A DNA stretch of 7,653 nt from Candidatus Woesearchaeota archaeon (GTDB lineage: Archaea > Nanobdellota > Nanobdellia > Woesearchaeales > WJKL01): positions 1-7,653 of the forward strand of contig JAHWIT010000119.1 of assembly GCA_019322455.1 (NCBI GenBank), read 5' to 3'. Shown one piece after another: positions 1-5,225 of this stretch. Numbering within the stretch: the first letter of the stretch is position 1; every line of letters starts with the position of its first letter. The notes below the pieces were generated by a model. It worked only from the letters and a program-made list of their open reading frames with translations, did not search any database and had not been told where the DNA came from. A program made the position numbers and the translations under genes.

Positions 1-310
1 AGCTAGATGCATCTAATCTCTTGCCTACTCTTCCAGGTCCGTCAACAATTTCATCATCTATCATTACTGCTCTGACAAGAACGCATGATGGAGTTCCTGC
101 TTCTTTTGTTCCTATGTTCAGGAAATGCAGTCCTCTATAGGGCATTACACCTATCTGGCCTGGCGCAAGTCTCATACATCCTCTTCTTGCTGTTTGTTCT
201 CCACCTTCATATGCCTCTGTTTCTACTATCTCAGCAACTAATCCATTTGCTTCTATTTTTTTACCTATCAGCTCTTTTGCTACTTCTTTTGCTTTTTTTC
301 TATAATTCAT
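1..310 (-). CDS. 3-methyladenine DNA glycosylase, AAG/MPG family (partial, C-terminus beyond the window)
   Basis: The first 103 residues of a base-excision repair enzyme of the alkyladenine/3-methyladenine glycosylase family, which removes alkylated or deaminated purines from DNA. Seen in the translation: LIGKKIE near residue 14, then IVETEAY (residues 28-34), the family hallmark, whose second glutamate (E32) matches the catalytic glutamate of human AAG. PYRGLHFLNI (57-66) matches the family's IYGMYFCMNI block, with Y58 in the base-flipping tyrosine position and N65 conserved. TPSCVLVRA (73-81) and GPGRVGKRL (91-99) match the GACVLLRA and GPGKL blocks. The stretch between ETEAY and PYRG is about eight or more residues shorter than in human AAG, so the histidine segment there appears collapsed. 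The ATG at 310 is fixed by GGAGGT 7-8 bases upstream, which lies inside the 3' end of the preceding gene; only three bases separate that gene's stop from this start. It is the last visible gene of the operon. The family call is strong; the substrate is not determinable. Confidence 0.86.
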   Translation of the reverse strand, partial: MNYRKKAKEVAKELIGKKIEANGLVAEIVETEAYEGGEQTARRGCMRLAPGQIGVMPYRGLHFLNIGTKEAGTPSCVLVRAVMIDDEIVDGPGRVGKRLDASS

Positions 311-313
311 TTT

Positions 314-1828
314 TTATACCTCCACTAATACAGCTTGTTTTAATTTTCTTCTATCAATAAGGTCAGCTAGATACTGGCCTTTTAGATAATATTCTGCTCT
401 TTCTCTTTTTTCTTCTGGTAAGTTTTGGAGAAGGTAGTCTTCAAATGTTAAATTTTTTCGAAGATTACCTTGTTTTTTTAAATAATTAAACTTTCTATAA
501 TATTTACTCAACTTTCCTTTTTTATTATTAAATATAATATTATTTTTTGTATCAAACATTATAAAAAAGGAAATTATAGGTGAACTATTTTCCTTATTTT
601 GTTTAAGATGTTCTATATAGAATTCTACACCTTGTTCTAAGATATAATTTTTTAAGTATTTCTCAGTTAATTGTTCTAGTTGTTTTCTTAGTTTTGATGA
701 TATTTGTTGTTTTACCCAATCTTCAAATGTTGTATCCATTGAGAGTTTGTTTTTTCTTTTTAATCCCCTAAATCTATCATGATATCTACCTAGTTGTCCT
801 GTTTTTCCTTCTGGAAGTAATTCTCGTTCTTCTGTATCAAATCTCCTATAAAAAGTCTTTATTGGTTTACTTTTTTCTTCATTCTCTCGTAAATGATTTA
901 TATAATATTCTACTCCTTGTTCTAATGAATATTCTTCTTTTGTAAGATATTTCTCAGTTAATTGTTCTAGTTGTCTTTTTAGTTTTAATGAGATCTGTGA
1001 TTTAACCCAGTTTTCAAATGTTATATTTTTAGGAATTTTAATTTTGTTCTTTAAATAACAAAATTTAGCATAATATCTATTTAATTTCCCTATTTTTCCA
1101 TGAGGAAATAATTTCTGTTCTTCTGTATTAAATCGTTCATAGAAAGTTGCTATTAGTGAACTATTTTCCTTATTTTGTTTAAGATGTTGAATATAAAATT
1201 TTACTCCTTCTTCTAATGTATATTCTTCTTTTGTAAGATGTTTCTCAGTTAATTGTTCTAGCTGTCTTTTTAATTTTGACGGAATTTGTAATTTTATCCA
1301 ATCTTCAAAGGTTAGATTTTTTTGGATTTTGCAACGATTCCTCTGCCATCTAAATTTACTAAAATATTTATGTAATTGTCCTATTTTCCCGGGTTTTAGT
1401 AATTTCTTTGTTTCTGAATCCAATCTTCTATAGAAAGGTTTGATTTGTAAACTTTTTTCTTTTTGGTCTTTGAGATGTTGAATATAAAATTTTACTCCTT
1501 CTTCTAATATATATTCTTCTTTTTTTGGAAAATATTTCTCAATTAATCTTTCCAGTTGTTTTTTTAATCTTTTAGGGATTTGCTGTTTTATCCAATCTTC
1601 AAAAGTTTCTACTCCTTTTGGAAGTTTTTTTTTTATTTTTGAATACTTAAATTGGTTATAATATTTATTTAATTGCCCCCAACTTCCTCTAAGAAGTAAT
1701 TTTTGTTTTTCTGTATCAAATCTTCGATAAAAATTAGTTATTGGTGAGCTATTTTCTTCATTCTCCCTCAAATGCTCAATATAAAACCTTACTCCATCCT
1801 CTAAACCAACTAAATCTTCTAAGCCCAT
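314..1828 (-). CDS. Protein of five ~97-aa tandem repeats, function unknown
   Basis: A 504-aa protein that I do not recognise. After eight residues it consists wholly of five tandem repeats: residues 9-107, 108-204, 205-301, 302-396 and 397-504. Each begins with LE(E/Q)GV.(F/Y)YI.HL, followed by a (N/K)EEN/KENSS..I..FYRRFDTE block, then GK.G(Q/K)L.(K/R)YY.KF, a basic stretch, TFEDW(I/V)K.QI, and a helix like KLKRQLEQLTEKYL. The repeats are rich in lysine and arginine (repeat 3 has about 19 K/R against 11 D/E), look alpha-helical, and have no signal peptide, membrane segment, cysteine cluster or enzyme motif. The last copy is the most diverged and ends in a unique tail (YLADLIDRRKLKQAVLVEV). 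The ATG at 1828 overlaps the end of the helicase gene by 10 bases and is preceded by AGAGGTT, so the two are co-translated. A nucleic-acid-binding or scaffold subunit working with the helicase is an inference from charge, repetition and context. No known repeat class (TALE, PPR, HEAT, TPR, helicase-associated domain) fits by eye. Confidence 0.9.
   Translation of the reverse strand: MGLEDLVGLEDGVRFYIEHLRENEENSSPITNFYRRFDTEKQKLLLRGSWGQLNKYYNQFKYSKIKKKLPKGVETFEDWIKQQIPKRLKKQLERLIEKYFPKKEEYILEEGVKFYIQHLKDQKEKSLQIKPFYRRLDSETKKLLKPGKIGQLHKYFSKFRWQRNRCKIQKNLTFEDWIKLQIPSKLKRQLEQLTEKHLTKEEYTLEEGVKFYIQHLKQNKENSSLIATFYERFNTEEQKLFPHGKIGKLNRYYAKFCYLKNKIKIPKNITFENWVKSQISLKLKRQLEQLTEKYLTKEEYSLEQGVEYYINHLRENEEKSKPIKTFYRRFDTEERELLPEGKTGQLGRYHDRFRGLKRKNKLSMDTTFEDWVKQQISSKLRKQLEQLTEKYLKNYILEQGVEFYIEHLKQNKENSSPIISFFIMFDTKNNIIFNNKKGKLSKYYRKFNYLKKQGNLRKNLTFEDYLLQNLPEEKRERAEYYLKGQYLADLIDRRKLKQAVLVEV
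317..1804 (-). repeat. Five in-frame tandem repeats, ~291 bp each
   Basis: Internal repeats of the 504-aa gene. Units are at 1804-1508, 1507-1217, 1216-926, 925-641 and 640-317. Similarity extends to DNA: a 36-base stretch is identical at 1182-1217 and 1473-1508 (units 3 and 2), and a 33-base stretch is identical at 580-612 and 1156-1188 (units 5 and 3). Spacings of 97, 97 and 95 residues in the middle units show nearly rigid periodicity. Confidence 0.93.
318..323 (-). promoter_or_regulatory. Shine-Dalgarno GGAGGT for the glycosylase gene
   Basis: A full GGAGGT motif ends seven bases before the ATG at 310 and lies within the last codons of the 504-aa repeat-protein gene. It sets the glycosylase start and indicates translation from an internal site of a polycistronic mRNA. 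Confidence 0.8.
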
Positions 1829-4800
1829 TTTTTAACCTCTGAAGTTAAGGATTGGCCATTATGAGTTATATATTCTTTACCAACTAATTCTCTTTTTCTT
1901 CTCCTTCTTTCTTCTTTTTCGTCAAATATTGTTATACGTCTTCCTCCTCCTGTGGATACATAGTGAAGAGGATAATAAATTGGGATTATATCTCCTGTAA
2001 TTTCAGAAGAATTATTAATTTTCTTTGCTACAATAATTGGTACTTTAGAGTATTCTTTTTTGCCTGTTTTTTCATTTAATCCTTTAACTTGAATTATATT
2101 ATTATATCTGACATCAAAACCATATCTTCCTATTGCTTCTGAAAGATTTGTAATATCATGCTTTAAATCTGTTTTATTAGACGGAATAAGCCCGACTATA
2201 AAATAACCATCTTTCTTTAATATCCTGTTTGCTTCGATTAGAATTTTCTCTATGTCCCTGTCTTTTTCTTGATCATTGTAATGCAATGCATTCAAACAAG
2301 TTACAATATTATATTTTCTTGATTTAAATTTAGTATCCCACATTTTTCTTTTATAGAATTTAACATTTTCAACATCTTCTTCTTTGCAGAATCTTCTGCC
2401 TAATTCAATCATCTTTTCCATACCATCAATACAATCTACCTTTTTCTCAAGATTCTCTTCTTTGAGAAGTCTTGCCAAACAAGCAGGCCCTGACCCCAAA
2501 TCTGCAATAGAAGAATACCTTATTTTGTTTGCTTTCTCTAATTCTTTTATTAAATTAACAGCAACTCTATTTGATTCAGCTGCAGTAGAATATTTCCAGG
2601 ATTCTTTATTTCCATAATCAATAACTAAAGGAGCAAGTACATTTGGATTATATTTTTGTCCTTTTAAATTAGAACATCTATTAACATTTTTTCCAAAAAA
2701 ATTATTTTTCTCCTTTTCCTTTGCTAATTTTTTAAAGTCATCTAATGATACTGTACTTGAATGAGCTCTAGAATTTGTTTGAGAATTTTGAGAATCATCT
2801 ATATCCATTAATTTAGCCATATCTTTAGGAAGAGGCAATGCTCTTCTTATTGCTTCTTCAAATATTCTTTGTTTTGCTTCAGTTATATTAAATCTGTCAA
2901 TATCTATCGTTGTTGGCTGCCAATTTCTTCTGAATTTAACATTATATTCCTCTTCAAGGGCTGCTATCTCAGCTCTCATTAGTGTTTCAAGATATTTGCT
3001 TTTGCTTGAAAGAACATGAACATAGACATCTTCTCTTTGGCCTGGTCTATGAGGTCTTCCAATTAGCTGAAGATATTCTCTTGGAGTTATGCATGGCTCT
3101 GTGATTACTAAATCAACTCTTTTATTCCCGCAGCTCAAATCAATTCCTTCCCCCATAACTCCTGTGCAGACTATAGCTTTATAATCTCCTTGTTGAAATT
3201 TCTTGGCAAGTCCTACTTTCCTCTTAAAATTGTGTATATCTCCGTCAATAATAGCAACTCTTCCATGCCCATATACCTTTTCAAGTTCAGCTTGGATTGG
3301 TTTGACTATTCCCTTTTTAAGCGAAGTGTAAATAATAGCCTGTTGGTTCTCATTTGCAAACTTCCTAGCAATAGATTCAATTTGCCTTATCTTATTATTC
3401 ATTAGTACTTTTCTTAAAGGATACAATTTTTGGCCCACAGAACCAGAAGGTCTCCAAATCTTAAAATATTCTTGAGCTTCTTGATCATTCATTTGTAAAT
3501 ATACTAATTCACTGGAATCTTTTGGTTTATGAATTGACGGAAGCCCAAATATTCTTTCCACAGCTTCTTTTGAAAACATAAACCACTGGCCTTTAAGCAT
3601 AACATCCCTTATTGCAGAGGTATCAAGATTATATACAAAAGGAGTATCTTTGTATTTTGCAAATCTTTTATCTTGCGGATTTAACATATAAAGAATATAA
3701 CCGATATCTCTTAATCTGTTTGGACATGGAGTTGCAGTTAACAATAAAGCACGCTTATCTTTTGTTTTTTCTATTATTTCTGCAAAGGCTCTAGGAGCAT
3801 TTTTTGAAGGATTTTTAAGAGTATGAGCTTCGTCAAATACAGCCATATCAACTTCATCGCATAATTCTATTGTTCTTCTCCAATATCTATTATTTTTATA
3901 ATCTCTGTCAAGCCCAAATTTATCATAATTAATTACAATGAAATCTGTATCATCATCAATCTTTTTAAAATCAGAATAAGTAGAAATTGTAGCAACTTTC
4001 TGATTCTGAATTCTCTCTTCAAGATTTAAATTTGCTGCATAAGAAGACATGCTTGCTTGAGACCACACAGAATCCATTGTTTGGCCTGGAGCAAAAACTA
4101 TAGCTTTTCCTTTTTTCTTTCTTTTTTCATCTAGTAAAAATTTTGTTGTTGCCGCAATAATTGTTTTTCCAGCACCAGTAGCATCAGCGCACAATACTCT
4201 TCTTGCTCCATTTTCTACTGTTTCATAAATCCTGTTTGTTTGATGAAAAAATAATTTCAATTCTCTAGATCTTTGATATAATTTATGAGAATAATCAACT
4301 CTTTCTTCCAGTTCTTTTGTTACTAATTCTGCAAGGCTCTTGCCGGATTTTCCATTTTTGTTTGCACCAATTTCAACTAATTCTTTTTGAGTATCTTCAA
4401 TAAACCTTCTTAATTCTCCATTATAAAGAGTTTCTCCTTTTTTCAAATAATGATTTTTTAGAACCCTAACTGCAAGTTCTTGATTACCTAAAAAGAAACC
4501 GATATGTTCTTTCATGTACTTTTTAAAATCTCTTGCCTTATTTTGTGAAGCAATCTCTATAACACCAAGATTCATAATAGGAATATACTTTAAAGTACTG
4601 TAAACATCCGAAACAGTAAATCTTCTTTTATCTTCATCAGGCAAAGAGTTATGAATTTTTGAAGAAAGTTCTCTAAGTAATTTTTGCTCATCCTCTGATG
4701 TGTAAAGATCTTTAAACCTTATATGCTGTTTATATAGTTCATTATTAGCAATAAGTTCTTGAAGTCTGTCTTTATCAGATGGAGTTAAGAATAAAGAAGG

Positions 4801-4962
4801 GTACATTTCCCTTAATTTCTTCTTTTCATTTTCATCTGGATTTAATAATTCTAATATGACCTGATTAATTGGTTTTTTACTTTGATTCGTTGACTTCTTT
4901 AATAATATTCTAATCTTTTCATCAAGTTTTTCAATTAATTCTTCTAAATCTGGAGCAATCAT
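1819..4962 (-). CDS. Snf2-type DEAD/DEAH helicase fused to a class I SAM-dependent methyltransferase
   Basis: A 1047-aa two-enzyme fusion. Residues 1-230 are an unrecognised, mostly helical N-terminus. The superfamily 2 helicase core follows: a possible Q-motif glutamine in FFHQTNRIYE (238-247), Walker A ATGAGKT (261-267), DEAHTLKN (377-384), LLLTATP (406-412), AIIYTS (542-547), GVMGEGIDLS (601-610) and QLIGRPHRPGQ (632-642). DEAH.lKN and RPHRPGQ are typical of Snf2/Swi2 DNA translocases. A polar linker (about 720-755) leads to a methyltransferase with the SAM-binding loop DLGSGPA (821-827), acidic motif II D846 in CIDGMEK, NIVTCLNALHY (885-895) and RILKKDGYFIVG (913-924). No (D/N/S)PPY motif is present, so it is not a recognisable N6-adenine/N4-cytosine DNA methylase; the domain resembles UbiE-like small-molecule or protein methyltransferases. 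The C-terminal tail is very basic (EERRRRKRE, about 1017-1025). The ATG at 4962 overlaps the previous stop as ATGA, with GGTGA upstream. Helicase and methyltransferase calls are strong; the substrate and pathway are unknown. Confidence 0.92.
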   Translation of the reverse strand: MIAPDLEELIEKLDEKIRILLKKSTNQSKKPINQVILELLNPDENEKKKLREMYPSLFLTPSDKDRLQELIANNELYKQHIRFKDLYTSEDEQKLLRELSSKIHNSLPDEDKRRFTVSDVYSTLKYIPIMNLGVIEIASQNKARDFKKYMKEHIGFFLGNQELAVRVLKNHYLKKGETLYNGELRRFIEDTQKELVEIGANKNGKSGKSLAELVTKELEERVDYSHKLYQRSRELKLFFHQTNRIYETVENGARRVLCADATGAGKTIIAATTKFLLDEKRKKKGKAIVFAPGQTMDSVWSQASMSSYAANLNLEERIQNQKVATISTYSDFKKIDDDTDFIVINYDKFGLDRDYKNNRYWRRTIELCDEVDMAVFDEAHTLKNPSKNAPRAFAEIIEKTKDKRALLLTATPCPNRLRDIGYILYMLNPQDKRFAKYKDTPFVYNLDTSAIRDVMLKGQWFMFSKEAVERIFGLPSIHKPKDSSELVYLQMNDQEAQEYFKIWRPSGSVGQKLYPLRKVLMNNKIRQIESIARKFANENQQAIIYTSLKKGIVKPIQAELEKVYGHGRVAIIDGDIHNFKRKVGLAKKFQQGDYKAIVCTGVMGEGIDLSCGNKRVDLVITEPCITPREYLQLIGRPHRPGQREDVYVHVLSSKSKYLETLMRAEIAALEEEYNVKFRRNWQPTTIDIDRFNITEAKQRIFEEAIRRALPLPKDMAKLMDIDDSQNSQTNSRAHSSTVSLDDFKKLAKEKEKNNFFGKNVNRCSNLKGQKYNPNVLAPLVIDYGNKESWKYSTAAESNRVAVNLIKELEKANKIRYSSIADLGSGPACLARLLKEENLEKKVDCIDGMEKMIELGRRFCKEEDVENVKFYKRKMWDTKFKSRKYNIVTCLNALHYNDQEKDRDIEKILIEANRILKKDGYFIVGLIPSNKTDLKHDITNLSEAIGRYGFDVRYNNIIQVKGLNEKTGKKEYSKVPIIVAKKINNSSEITGDIIPIYYPLHYVSTGGGRRITIFDEKEERRRRKRELVGKEYITHNGQSLTSEVKKWA
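1834..1840 (-). promoter_or_regulatory. Shine-Dalgarno AGAGGTT for the repeat-protein gene
   Basis: AGAGGTT lies five bases before the ATG at 1828, inside the coding sequence of the upstream helicase gene. It supports this ATG as the start and explains the 10-base gene overlap as translational coupling. Confidence 0.7.
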
Positions 4963-5102
4963 TCTTCTTTCACCACATCAATAGTCAACTTCACAATATT
5001 TCCTGGCTTTAATTCATCTTCAAGAATTCTAGGTATAACTATTATTGATTGGGAGCCATGCTTAGCTATCCTTTTAGTTAATATAAACTGTTTATTCCCC
5101 AT
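4959..5102 (-). CDS. Small AbrB/SpoVT-like (MazE-like) DNA-binding protein
   Basis: A 47-aa open reading frame running from ATG at 5102 to TGA at 4961-4959. The core TKRIAKHGSQSIIVIPRILE (residues 9-28) followed by DELKPGNIVKLTID (29-42) has the layout of the AbrB/SpoVT swapped-hairpin fold: a first strand, a glycine turn, S.(S/G).(I)IVIP, a short helix, then L(K/G)(P/E)G..V.(L/V). Such proteins bind DNA as dimers and commonly autoregulate, either as antitoxins or as transition regulators. It is first in the operon and overlaps the helicase start as ATGA, so the two are translationally coupled. A perfect palindrome sits between its TATA box and start, fitting autoregulation. The start is uncertain: an in-frame GTG at 5123 would add seven residues (reading MCSRYFT) and lies only 3-4 bases from the transcription start expected from the TATA box, whereas the ATG has no visible ribosome-binding site. 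No toxin partner of ordinary size is seen. Confidence 0.75.
   Translation of the reverse strand: MGNKQFILTKRIAKHGSQSIIVIPRILEDELKPGNIVKLTIDVVKEE
4970..4974 (-). promoter_or_regulatory. Shine-Dalgarno-like GGTGA for the helicase-methyltransferase gene
   Basis: GGTGA lies seven bases before the ATG at 4962, inside the 3' end of the small AbrB-like gene. It matches the 3' half of the consensus GGAGGTGA and supports this start, which itself overlaps the preceding stop codon (ATGA). Confidence 0.55.
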
Positions 5103-5126
5103 TGTAAAATATCTAGAACACACTCT

Positions 5127-5147
5127 TTATACATAAGATATGTATAA
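5127..5147. promoter_or_regulatory. Palindromic candidate operator in the operon promoter
   Basis: Perfect 9-bp inverted repeat TTATACATA / TATGTATAA separated by three bases (AGA). It lies directly downstream of the TATA box and overlaps the transcription start expected about 26 bp from it, where a bound dimer would block initiation. The AbrB-like first gene is the obvious candidate ligand (inference). AT-rich composition makes a chance palindrome possible. Confidence 0.5.
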
Positions 5148-5149
5148 GT

Positions 5150-5164
5150 TATTTAAAAAACTTC
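5150..5164 (-). promoter_or_regulatory. TATA box and BRE of the AbrB-helicase operon
   Basis: On the minus strand CGAAGTTTTTTAAATA contains the archaeal TATA element TTTAAATA (5157-5150) preceded by a purine-rich BRE-like GAAG (5163-5160). Transcription would start near 5127, giving a leader of about 25 bases to the ATG at 5102 or 3-4 bases to the GTG at 5123. The T-run of the upstream gene's terminator is shared with this element. Confidence 0.6.
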
Positions 5165-5190
5165 GCGATTTACGTAGTAAATCCGAAGTT
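5155..5190 (-). terminator. Hairpin plus T-tract after the 532-aa repeat-protein gene
   Basis: Arms AACTTCGCGATTTAC (5159-5173) and GTAAATCCGAAGTT (5177-5190) pair with one bulged base around a three-base loop. Read on the minus strand, the hairpin runs straight into six T residues (5160-5155). It stands 36 bases past the stop codon of the 532-aa gene. Archaea mainly use T-runs for termination, so the hairpin could also have another role. Confidence 0.6.
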
Positions 5191-5191
5191 C

Positions 5192-5211
5192 AAAAAAAAA
5201 TTAATTTTTTT
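5192..5211 (-). terminator. Poly-T run (first terminator of the 532-aa gene)
   Basis: Just beyond the stop codon of the 532-aa gene, the minus strand reads A-run, TTAA, then nine T (5200-5192). The region 5194-5211 is an 18-bp perfect palindrome of A7-TTAA-T7. Oligo-T runs in the non-template strand are the normal archaeal termination signal, so this probably acts with the hairpin just downstream. Confidence 0.5.
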
Positions 5212-5225
5212 GTAACTAACGGAAT

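Noticed and set aside
85..360. Plus-strand open frame rich in Leu and Phe, resembling a membrane protein
   Set aside because: It is antisense to the glycosylase and the end of the repeat-protein gene. The leucine/phenylalanine bias is what the reverse strand of lysine/glutamate-rich coding sequence gives, and it has no ribosome-binding site or family similarity.
317..1804. The ~291-bp periodic DNA as a CRISPR or noncoding satellite
   Set aside because: The units are far too long for CRISPR, have no spacers, and stay in one open frame with amino-acid conservation exceeding DNA conservation.
314..1828. TALE, PPR, HEAT or helicase-associated (HA) repeats
   Set aside because: Unit length (~97 aa) and the motif order (YI.HL, FYRRF, YY.KF, TFEDW) do not fit the 34-35-aa, 30-50-aa or W...(Y)...HG..VP patterns of those classes.
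2384..3794. Three plus-strand open frames (2384-2617, 3190-3405, 3612-3794)
   Set aside because: All lie antisense within the helicase-methyltransferase gene, whose frame is continuous with conserved motifs on both sides.
1821..4962. Type I or III restriction R subunit reading of the helicase
   Set aside because: The DEAHTLKN and RPHRPGQ motifs are Snf2-like. No endonuclease motif or specificity subunit is seen, and the methyltransferase lacks NPPY.
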